A DNA stretch of 64,000 nucleotides from DATCLS01 sp036563805 (GTDB lineage: Bacteria > Actinomycetota > Acidimicrobiia > Acidimicrobiales > VFJN01): assembly GCA_036563805.1 (NCBI GenBank), contig DATCLS010000049.1, positions 1-64,000 of the forward strand. Direction: 5' to 3'. Both the position numbers and the translations under genes were made by a program. This document shows positions 34,678 through 41,905 of this stretch, in pieces. The stretch's first letter is position 1. Each line of letters begins with the position of its first letter. Under the pieces are notes generated by a model. The model made no database searches. It had not been told where the DNA came from and worked only from the letters and a program-made list of their open reading frames with translations.

Positions 34678-35793
34678 GTGAGTGCGGACGTCCTCGGTGA
34701 CCGGGCCCTCAACCGGGCCACCCTCCACCGCCAGCTGCTGTTGCGGCGGACCGACCGGCCGGTGCTCGACGTGGTCGAGCGCCTGGTGGGCCTGCAGGCC
34801 CAGGAGCCCCCCGACCCCTACCTGGCGCTGTGGTCGCGTCTCGACGGGTTCGAGCCCGACGACCTGGGCCGCCTGCTGGTGGATCGCAAGGTGGTGCGGA
34901 TCGTGGCGATGCGGGGGACGATCCACCTGCTCACGGCCGACGACTGCCTGGCGCTCCGCCCGGTCATGCAGCCGGTGCTCGACGGCGAGCTGCGCCGGCA
35001 CCGCGACTACGCGCCGCGGCTCGAGGGGGTCGACCTGGCGCCGGTGCTGGCGGCCGCCCGCGAGCTCGTGGCCGACACGCCGCTGTCGGGCAAGGAGCTG
35101 CGGGCCGCCTTGGCCGAGCGCTTCCCCGACCACGACGCCGCCGCCCTGGCCTACGCCTGCCGGTGCCTGCTGCCGATGGTCCAGGTGCCGCCCCGGGGGC
35201 TGTGGGGCCAGTCGGCCCAGGTCCGGACCACGACCGCCGAGTCGTGGCTCGGCCGGCCCCTGGCGCCGGCCGCCATCGACGACATCGTGCTGCGCTACCT
35301 GGCGGCGTTCGGCCCGGCGACGCCGGCCGACGTGGCGACCTGGTGCCGGCTCACGGGCATGCGGGAGGTGATCGACCGGCTCCGCCCCCGGCTGCGGACC
35401 TTCCGCGACGAGCGGGGCCGCGAGCTCGTCGACCTGCCCGACGCCCCCCGACCCGACCCCGAGGTGCCGGCGCCGACCCGCTTCCTGCCCGAGTACGACA
35501 ACGTGCTGCTGTCCCACGCCGACCGCAGCCGTGTGCTCGACAAGGACGAGGCCGACCGCCTGTACGCCAACCGGGGCCACGCCGTCGGCTCGGTGCTCCA
35601 CGACGGCCGGCTAGTTGCCACCTGGCGCCTCCACCGCGACCCGGACCGGGGGGCGGCCACGCTGGTGGTCCGCCACCTCCCCCGGCTCCCGGGGCCCGCC
35701 GCCGCCGACGTCGTGGCCGAGGGCGCCCAGGTGCTGGGCCTGCTGGCCGCCGACGCCACCGAGCGCGACGTCCGCTTGGAGCCCGTCGAGTGA
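34678..35793 (+). CDS. Winged-helix DNA-binding domain protein (AlkZ-like)
   Basis: A 371-residue member of the winged-helix family that includes the DNA glycosylase AlkZ and YcaQ. The N-terminus (LNRATLHRQLLLRRTDRPVLDVVERLVGLQAQEPPDPYLALWSRL) carries the diagnostic QAQEPPDPY segment, with the QxQ pattern typical of that group. MRGTIHLLTADD and RFLPEYDNVLLSHADRSRV are further family blocks. It may act in repair of crosslinks or alkylated bases, or as a regulator. Start GTG 34678 has AAGGA 8 nt upstream; the reading frame is open further up but loses family similarity. Confidence 0.85.
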   Translation: MSADVLGDRALNRATLHRQLLLRRTDRPVLDVVERLVGLQAQEPPDPYLALWSRLDGFEPDDLGRLLVDRKVVRIVAMRGTIHLLTADDCLALRPVMQPVLDGELRRHRDYAPRLEGVDLAPVLAAARELVADTPLSGKELRAALAERFPDHDAAALAYACRCLLPMVQVPPRGLWGQSAQVRTTTAESWLGRPLAPAAIDDIVLRYLAAFGPATPADVATWCRLTGMREVIDRLRPRLRTFRDERGRELVDLPDAPRPDPEVPAPTRFLPEYDNVLLSHADRSRVLDKDEADRLYANRGHAVGSVLHDGRLVATWRLHRDPDRGAATLVVRHLPRLPGPAAADVVAEGAQVLGLLAADATERDVRLEPVE

Positions 35794-35836
35794 GCCCGTC
35801 GACGGAGCCGGTCGACCGAGCCGCGGCTGAGCCCCG

Positions 35837-38128
35837 TCAGCCGTTCGCCCGCTCCCAGGGGTGCAGCGGGCGGACCCGGACGGCCGCGTGCTTGTAGGCC
35901 GGCTGGCGCGAGTAGGGGTCGACGCGGGGGAACGTGAGCACGTTCGTCGCGGGGTCGTGCATGGGGGCGAACAGGTGCCCGGGCTGGACGGTCGAGGTGA
36001 CCTGGGCCACGGCCCGGATCGAGCCCCGCCGCGACTCGACCACGACCTCGTCGCCGGTGGCGACGCCGGCCGCCGCCGCGTCGGCGGGCGAGATCTCGAC
36101 GTGGAGCCGCCGGGGCGCCAGGGCAGCGAGGACCGGCGAGCGCCGGGTGCGGGTCTCGGTGTGCCACTGGCTGGTCGACCCCCGGCCGGTGAGCAGGGCC
36201 AGCGGGTAGCCGGCGTCGGTGGGCTCGGGGACCGGGCGGGGGTCCTCGAACAGGAACCGGGCCCGGCCGTCGGACGTCGGGAACCGGCCGTCGGCGAACA
36301 GCCGCCGCTCGGCGGCGTCCGGCGCCGGCGGCTTCCCGGCCCCGCCAGGCTCCCCGGCCCCGGCGGACGCCCCGGCCGCGCCCGCCCCGTTGGCGGCGGC
36401 CCCGGCGCCCGCCCCGCCCCGGGGGTAGGGCCACTGGATCCCGCCGGCCCGGTCGAGGTGGCCGTAGCCGTCGATGCCGGTGATGTCGCAGGGCCGGCCG
36501 GCGGTCAGGTCGCGCAGCACGGCGAACGCCGCCTCCGGCGACTCCCAGCGGGCGAACATCTCGCCGCACCCCCAGGCCTCGGCGATCAGCTTGAAGATCC
36601 AGAAGTCGGCCAGCGCCTGGCCGGGCGGCCGCTTGACCTGCTTGACCAGCCCGACGCGCCGCTCGCTGTTGATGAACGTCCCCTCCTTCTCGCCCCACCC
36701 GGCGGCGGGCAGCAGCAGGTCGGCGTGGGCCCCTGTCTCGGTGTCGGGGTACAGGTCCTGGACCACCAGGAAGTCGAGCCGGTCGAGCAGCTCGCGGGCG
36801 TCGGTCTGGTTGATCCAGCTGTGGGCGGTGTTGGTGGCGATGATCCACAGCCCCCGGATCGTCCCGGCGGCGATGCCCTCGAGGATCTGGTCGTAGGCCA
36901 GGCTCGGCTCGGTGGGGATCACGCCGGGGTCGATGCCGAGGGCGGCGGCCACCTTGGCCCGGTGCTCCGGGTCTCCGAACTCGTGGCCGCCGAGCAGCGA
37001 CGTCGTGTTGGCGAACAGCCGGCTGCCCATGGCGTTGCACTGGCCGGTGATCGAGTTGGCCCCGGTGCCGGGCCGCCCGATGTTGCCGGTCATGAGGGCC
37101 AGGTCGATGATCGCCTGGGCCGTGCGGACGCCCTGGTGGCTCTGGTTGACACCCATCGTCCACCAGAACGACACCCGCTCGCCGGCGCCGATCGTGACGG
37201 CCAGGCGCCGCACCTCGTCCTCGCCGAGGCCGGTCTCGGCGCACACCCGCTCGATCGGGAAGGCCCGCACGAACCGGGCGAACTCGTCGAAGCCGGTCGT
37301 GTGGTCGCGCACGAACCGCTCGTCGACGTGGCCCCGGGCGATCAGCTCGCGGGCCAGGCCGTAGAGCAGGGTGAGGTCGCTCTTGGGGGCGAGGGCGTAG
37401 TGCTGGGTGGCGGCCGCCGCCGTCTCGGTGTGGCGGGGGTCGAGGACGACGATCTCGGGGTCGTGCGGGTTGCGGGTCACCCGCTCCCACATGATCGGGT
37501 GGGCGACGGCCAGGTTGGAGCCGACCAGGACGATCACATCCGACGCCTCGAAGTCGGCGTAGGTGTACGGCGGGGCGTCGAACCCGAACGCCTGCTTGTA
37601 GGCGACCACGGCGGTGGCCATGCACTGGCGGGTGTTGCCGTCGCCGTGGAGCATGCCCATCCCGAACTTGGCCAGCGCCCCGAGCAGGCCCATCTCCTCG
37701 GTCGTGATCTGCCCGGTGGACAGGAAGGCGGTGGCCGCCGGGCCGTGCGCCGCCTGGACCCGGCGCATGCCGGTCACGAACCGCTGCAGCGCCACCTCCC
37801 AGGACACCGGGCGCAACGGGCCGCCGCGCTGGTCCCGCACCAGGGGGGCGGTCAGGCGGTCGGGCGCCTGCATGGGGGTGAGCGCCTCCCACCCCTTGGG
37901 GCAGGCCATGCCCAGGTTGACCGGGTACTCGACGGTCGGGGTGACGTTCACCGCCTCGCCGTTCCGGAGGTGGACGTCGAGGGAGCACCCGGTCGAGCAG
38001 AACCCGCACACCGACCGGGTGGTGCGGTCGGGGGCGAGCCGGGCCGGCACCTGGCCGAGCCCGAACCGGCCCGGGCGGCGCACGAGCTCGCGGGTCAGCG
38101 GCCCGTCGTCGGCCCGGAGCAGGCTCAT
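35837..38128 (-). CDS. Assimilatory nitrate reductase catalytic subunit (molybdopterin oxidoreductase)
   Basis: A 763-residue NasA/NarB-type enzyme that reduces nitrate to nitrite in the cytoplasm with bis-MGD and a [4Fe-4S] cluster. The cluster ligands are CGFCSTGC near residue 42 and the later Cys in LGMACPKGWEALTP. MGD-binding blocks include HGDGNTRQCMATAVVAYKQAFG and GRPGTGANSITGQCNAMG. The C-terminal MopB domain has LLTGRGSTSQWHTETRTRRSP. A Gly/Ala-rich insert at about 555-590 is not in typical enzymes. ATG 38128 overlaps the stop of the FeS/anchor fusion by 4 bp, so the two subunits are made together. Placement after nirBD and nnaR makes nitrate, not DMSO or formate, the likely substrate. 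Confidence 0.87.
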   Translation of the reverse strand: MSLLRADDGPLTRELVRRPGRFGLGQVPARLAPDRTTRSVCGFCSTGCSLDVHLRNGEAVNVTPTVEYPVNLGMACPKGWEALTPMQAPDRLTAPLVRDQRGGPLRPVSWEVALQRFVTGMRRVQAAHGPAATAFLSTGQITTEEMGLLGALAKFGMGMLHGDGNTRQCMATAVVAYKQAFGFDAPPYTYADFEASDVIVLVGSNLAVAHPIMWERVTRNPHDPEIVVLDPRHTETAAAATQHYALAPKSDLTLLYGLARELIARGHVDERFVRDHTTGFDEFARFVRAFPIERVCAETGLGEDEVRRLAVTIGAGERVSFWWTMGVNQSHQGVRTAQAIIDLALMTGNIGRPGTGANSITGQCNAMGSRLFANTTSLLGGHEFGDPEHRAKVAAALGIDPGVIPTEPSLAYDQILEGIAAGTIRGLWIIATNTAHSWINQTDARELLDRLDFLVVQDLYPDTETGAHADLLLPAAGWGEKEGTFINSERRVGLVKQVKRPPGQALADFWIFKLIAEAWGCGEMFARWESPEAAFAVLRDLTAGRPCDITGIDGYGHLDRAGGIQWPYPRGGAGAGAAANGAGAAGASAGAGEPGGAGKPPAPDAAERRLFADGRFPTSDGRARFLFEDPRPVPEPTDAGYPLALLTGRGSTSQWHTETRTRRSPVLAALAPRRLHVEISPADAAAAGVATGDEVVVESRRGSIRAVAQVTSTVQPGHLFAPMHDPATNVLTFPRVDPYSRQPAYKHAAVRVRPLHPWERANG

Positions 38129-39873
38129 CGCGGCACCCCGGGCATGCGGGGGCCGAGCTCGGCCCGGAAGAACAGGGTGCGGGCGGCCAGCTCGCCCATC
38201 ACGACCAGCGCCAGCGCCGCCACGCCGGCGCCGGCCACGAGCCCCCTCGGCGGGGCGGGCGGGCCGTAGTCTGCGGCGGCCAGGGCGGCCGGCACGACGA
38301 CGCCGCCCACGGCGCCGGCCGCGAATCGGACCGTGGTCGTGCGGGCCAGCGGCCCCACCAGCAGCGCGGCGCTGCGGGCGGCGTCGGGAGGACCCCCGAG
38401 CCGGCCGCCCCGCCGGCCGGCCACGAGGGCGGCGGCTTCGGCGGCCAGCACGAGCGCGCTCGCCCCGGCCAGCGCCGCTCCCACCGGCGGCACGACCCGG
38501 TCGAGCTCGGCCGGGTCGCCGTCGGCGACTCCGGACAGCGTGACCAGGGCCAGCAGGGCGGCCAGCCCGCCGGTGGCGGCCGTGGCCAGGAACGCCGAGG
38601 CCGTGCGGCGCGGCCGCCACCAGCGCCGGCCCGTGACCGTGTAGACGAGCACCGAGCACGCGACGCCGGCCACGCCGCTCGCTGCGGCCAGGGCCCGCAC
38701 GACGTCGACCAGCCCGGTCGGCGGCCAGCCGCTTCCCCCGGCGCCGCCTCCCCCGCCGCCCGGCCACAGGGTCGACGCCGCGTAGGCGGCGCTCAGCGCG
38801 CCGAAGGCCCCGAACGCCACCACCTCCCGCGACAGCCACGAGTGCCGCAGCCCGAGGACGGCCCGCCAGGCGTAGCGGGGCCGACCCAGGTGGAACACGC
38901 TGGCGCCGAGCGCCACCAGCCCGGTCAGCGCGGTCAGCAGCGCGGTGGCCCGGCGCTGACCCGCCAGGGCGGTGTCGGCGAGCAGCCACTCGGCGCCCAG
39001 GTGGGCGACCAGCGCCCCGACCGCGACCTGGGTGAGGACGAGCATGGCGACCAGCGGCCGGTGGGCGGCGCGGGGCACCTCCGACCACCGGTCGGTGGCG
39101 TGGGCGTCGGGCGGCAACGGGCGGCGCCGGCGGTAGGCGGTGCTGGGGACCGTCACCGCCGAGGGCGGCGCCCCGGGCACGAGCGCGGCGTCGGCGGTCT
39201 CGGTCGCCGCCGCCACCAGCTCGGACGTGTCGACCACCCCGATGGCGATGGCCCCCGTGGGGCACGCCTGGGCGCAGGCCGGGGCCTCGCCGGCGGCCAG
39301 GCGGCCGGCGCACATGTCGCACTTGCGCACGACCCCGAGGCGCTCGTTGAATCGGGGCACCTCGTAGGGGCAGGTGAACGTGCAGTACGAGCAGCCGATG
39401 CACTGGTCGTCGAGGTGCCGGACGATGCCGGTGACCGGGTCCTTCTCGTAGGCGTCGACCGGGCAGCCGGCCAGGCAGGCGGGCTCCACGCAGTGGTGGC
39501 AGGCGGTCGTGACCGTCTGGAGGACGGGCGTTCCGTTCGCGCCCTGCAGCGTGCCCACCGACCGCCACGACTCGCCCTCGTCGAGCCCGTTGAGGGCGTG
39601 GCAGGCGGCGACGCACGACTTGCACCCCGTGCAGGCGTCGAGGTCGACCTCGAACCGGTACTGCTGGCCCGGGCCCGGCGGGGTGGCCGGCAGCAGGTCG
39701 CGGTACCAGCGCTCGTGGAGCGGCCGCTCCGCGTCCGCGTGCCGTTGTCCGAACCGCTCGACCGCGCTCAGGTCGCGGTGCCGGGCGAGGTAGTCGTCGA
39801 CGAGGGTCGTGAGCGGGCGGGCGGGGGCGTCGGCCGCCCGCGCGGTCACCGGGGACGCGATCACCTCGGTCAT
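38125..39873 (-). CDS. Fusion of DmsB-like four-cluster ferredoxin and DmsC/NrfD-like membrane anchor
   Basis: A 582-residue electron-transfer subunit. Residues 70-210 have four Cys sets as in DmsB: ACTGCKSCVAAC, CHHCVEPACLAGCP, CIGCSYCTFTCP and CDMCAGR with CAQACP. After a linker, about eight hydrophobic helices (residues 270-580) form a DmsC-like anchor that should oxidise quinol. The downstream overlapping catalytic subunit then gets electrons from the membrane, rather than from NADH or soluble ferredoxin. No signal peptide is visible, so the cluster domain faces the cytoplasm, as needed for assimilation. ATG 39873 is a reasonable start. Separate DmsB and DmsC proteins are the more familiar arrangement. 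Confidence 0.85.
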   Translation of the reverse strand: MTEVIASPVTARAADAPARPLTTLVDDYLARHRDLSAVERFGQRHADAERPLHERWYRDLLPATPPGPGQQYRFEVDLDACTGCKSCVAACHALNGLDEGESWRSVGTLQGANGTPVLQTVTTACHHCVEPACLAGCPVDAYEKDPVTGIVRHLDDQCIGCSYCTFTCPYEVPRFNERLGVVRKCDMCAGRLAAGEAPACAQACPTGAIAIGVVDTSELVAAATETADAALVPGAPPSAVTVPSTAYRRRRPLPPDAHATDRWSEVPRAAHRPLVAMLVLTQVAVGALVAHLGAEWLLADTALAGQRRATALLTALTGLVALGASVFHLGRPRYAWRAVLGLRHSWLSREVVAFGAFGALSAAYAASTLWPGGGGGGAGGSGWPPTGLVDVVRALAAASGVAGVACSVLVYTVTGRRWWRPRRTASAFLATAATGGLAALLALVTLSGVADGDPAELDRVVPPVGAALAGASALVLAAEAAALVAGRRGGRLGGPPDAARSAALLVGPLARTTTVRFAAGAVGGVVVPAALAAADYGPPAPPRGLVAGAGVAALALVVMGELAARTLFFRAELGPRMPGVPR

Positions 39874-40006
39874 GCCGGGATCGTCGGACCGCACCGTTTC
39901 GCCCGAGGGTCCCGGCCGTGAACGGGCCGGCACGGCCACCGAACAGCGGTCCGGCCGCCGCGCCAGGTTCCTCACAGTCGCCGGACCGGCGTGAGAGATC
40001 CGCGCC

Positions 40007-40090
40007 GGGGACGCGGCGCACCACCCGCGCTGGACGCCCGCCGCACGGAAAGCCCTCACCCTCGGGGACGCGGCGGGCCACCCGCGCCGG
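40007..40090. repeat. 27-bp imperfect direct repeat, 57-bp period
   Basis: GGGGACGCGGCG followed by CACCCGCGC-like sequence occurs at 40007-40033 and 40064-40090 in the 269-bp gap between nnaR and the fusion gene. The role is unknown; the period is five to six helical turns. Confidence 0.6.
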
Positions 40091-40142
40091 CGGTCCGACC
40101 CGGCGGAGCCCGGCACGGCCGGCGCGGAGCCGCGTGGGGACC

Positions 40143-41315
40143 TCAGGCCGTGGCCAGCCGGTACCCCCGCCGGTGGACGGTCTCGATCAGGTCGGACGCG
40201 TCCCCCAGCCGCTGACGCAGGCGGGCGACGACCACTTCGGCCAGGTGCGTGTCCCGCTCGCCGGTCCCCCACACGGCGGCCAGCAGGTCGGCCTTCGACA
40301 GCACCCGGCCCCCGCCCCGGACCAGGGCGAGGAGCACGCCCCGCTCGCGGTCGGTCAGCTCCAGCGGCTCGGCCCCGTCGACCGCCGCCAGGCGGCCCTG
40401 GATCTGCAGCCGCCGGCCCCGGACCTCGACCTCGATGCGGGCGCCGGCGAACCGGCTGGCGAACTCGTAGACCATCGAGCCCAGCCGGGCCCGGGCCGGC
40501 TCGATGACCTCGTCGATGCCCAGCTCGCGGGCCCGAGCCGCGCACACCGGCCCGATGCAGACCGCGGCGGTCGACCCGTTGAAGGCGGCGCGCAGCTCGT
40601 CGGCCAGCCCGACGTCCGCGGCCAGCGTGAACAGGTGGCTGACGGCCGTGCGGGTGGTGAACGTGACGGCGTGGACGCGCTGCTCGACGACGGCTCGCAC
40701 CAGGCGGATGGCCGGGCCGGTGTCCTCGGGCATCGTCCACCGGTACACGGGCACGCCGATGACGGTGGCGCCGGCCGCCTCGAGGTCGGCCAGGACCGGC
40801 TCGTTGCCGGCCCCGTCCAGCTGGACGGCGATCCGCAGCCCCCGCACGCCCCGGGCCACCAGCCGGTCGCGCACCTCCGACGCCGACGTCGACGCCACCC
40901 AGGTCACCGGCAGCCCGAGCGTGGTGGCCGCCCCCTTGGCCTTGGCGCCGCGGACGTACAGCTCGGCGCGGCGCAGGCTGTCGAGGAGCTGGTCGGCCAG
41001 CCCCAGCGACTCCGCCGCCTCGACCCAGCCCCGGGTGCCGAGGGCGGTGGTGAGCACCACGATGTCGAGCGGCGCCGACAGCGCCTCGCGGGTGCGCGCT
41101 GCCAGCGCCCCCTCGTCGGCGAGGGGATGGGTCCGGATCGTGGGGGCGTGGACGACGGTGGCCCCCCGCCGCTCGAGCAGCTCGACCTGCTCGGCGGCCC
41201 GCCGGTCGGCGGTCACGCCGACCGTGTACCCGGCCAGCGGCCCGGCGCGGAGGGCCGAGACGCCCTCGGGGACGGGCGCGATGGGCCCGACGGGCGCGGG
41301 CGGAGCGTCGGTCAC
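40143..41315 (-). CDS. nnaR: HemD-like / winged-helix nitrate assimilation regulator
   Basis: A 390-residue two-domain protein. Residues ~25-280 resemble uroporphyrinogen-III synthase (LAGYTVGVTADRRAAEQVELLERRGATVVHAPTI, VTFTTRTAVSHLFTLA, CIGPVCAARARELG). The C-terminal 95 residues are an OmpR-type winged helix (LTDRERGVLLALVRGGGRVL, VVVARLRQRLGDASDLIETVHRRGYRL). This is the architecture of NnaR, the nitrate/nitrite assimilation co-activator of streptomycetes and mycobacteria that works with GlnR. Its place between nirD and the nitrate reductase genes supports this. I chose GTG 41315 because the alternative ATG 41345 lies inside a GlnR box. Sirohaem, the NirB cofactor, comes from uroporphyrinogen III, which may explain the fused domain. 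Confidence 0.83.
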   Translation of the reverse strand: MTDAPPAPVGPIAPVPEGVSALRAGPLAGYTVGVTADRRAAEQVELLERRGATVVHAPTIRTHPLADEGALAARTREALSAPLDIVVLTTALGTRGWVEAAESLGLADQLLDSLRRAELYVRGAKAKGAATTLGLPVTWVASTSASEVRDRLVARGVRGLRIAVQLDGAGNEPVLADLEAAGATVIGVPVYRWTMPEDTGPAIRLVRAVVEQRVHAVTFTTRTAVSHLFTLAADVGLADELRAAFNGSTAAVCIGPVCAARARELGIDEVIEPARARLGSMVYEFASRFAGARIEVEVRGRRLQIQGRLAAVDGAEPLELTDRERGVLLALVRGGGRVLSKADLLAAVWGTGERDTHLAEVVVARLRQRLGDASDLIETVHRRGYRLATA

Positions 41316-41337
41316 GGGTCGAGGCTGGCGCCGTCCG

Positions 41338-41353
41338 GTTTCCATCGTGTTAC
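41338..41353 (-). promoter_or_regulatory. GlnR box ahead of nnaR
   Basis: On the minus strand GTAAC, 6 nt, GAAAC matches the GlnR consensus (GTNAC, 6 nt, GAAAC) in every fixed position. It ends 23 nt before the chosen nnaR start and 64 nt after the nirD stop. It suggests a nitrogen-responsive internal promoter. Confidence 0.7.
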
Positions 41354-41416
41354 ACGGGCCGGAACGCCGCGTGAGCGGCACCCGGGGGTGCCGCGCCGCG
41401 GTCGGGCGTCGGCCCC

Positions 41417-41905
41417 TCAGGCGTCGGCCGCCACCCCGCCGACCGCAGTACGATCGACCGCCACCTCGATGCGGCCGCCGACGATCCGGGCCGGCCAGGC
41501 ACGGACGTGGCGGTCGCCGTCGAGGCAGGTGCCGTCGCGCAGGTCGAAGCGCTCCTTGTAGATCGGCGACGCCACCGTGGGCCGGTCGCCGGCCGAGCCC
41601 ACGAGCCCCCGGGCGAGGACGTTGGCCCCGCTGTAGGGGTCGCGGTTGTCGATGGCGTACACCTCGGTCGGCCCGTCCTGGCCGGGGAGGGGGCTCAGCA
41701 GGAACACCGCCACCTGGTGGCCGTGCACCAGAGCGGCCACGCCCCGGTCGGGCGTGACGTCGTCCACCCGGCAGACGGGTACCCAGGTCGGGATGCGGGC
41801 CGGCGCCTCGGCCGTCACGACCCCGGCGGGGGCGCCCCCGGAGGCTGCGACCCCGGACGGGGGAGCGGCGGTCGGGGCCTCGATCGTGAGGTCGGTCGTG
41901 GTCAT
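41417..41905 (-). CDS. nirD: Nitrite reductase small subunit
   Basis: A 162-residue NirD with a Rieske-like fold, the small partner of the NADH/NADPH-dependent assimilatory nitrite reductase. The fold is seen in TWVPVCRVDDVTPDRGVAALVHGHQVAVF, VYAIDNRDPYSGANVLARGLVG and ASPIYKERFDLRDGTCLDG. The Cys-His ligands of true Rieske proteins are missing, as is usual for NirD. The first 38 residues are a low-complexity Ala/Pro/Gly leader. ATG 41905 overlaps the nirB stop by 4 bp. Confidence 0.93.
   Translation of the reverse strand: MTTTDLTIEAPTAAPPSGVAASGGAPAGVVTAEAPARIPTWVPVCRVDDVTPDRGVAALVHGHQVAVFLLSPLPGQDGPTEVYAIDNRDPYSGANVLARGLVGSAGDRPTVASPIYKERFDLRDGTCLDGDRHVRAWPARIVGGRIEVAVDRTAVGGVAADA

Noticed and set aside
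38129..40081. Upstream extension of the nitrate reductase catalytic frame
   Set aside because: It overlaps the ferredoxin-anchor gene in another frame; ATG 38128 with the 4-bp overlap is the natural start.
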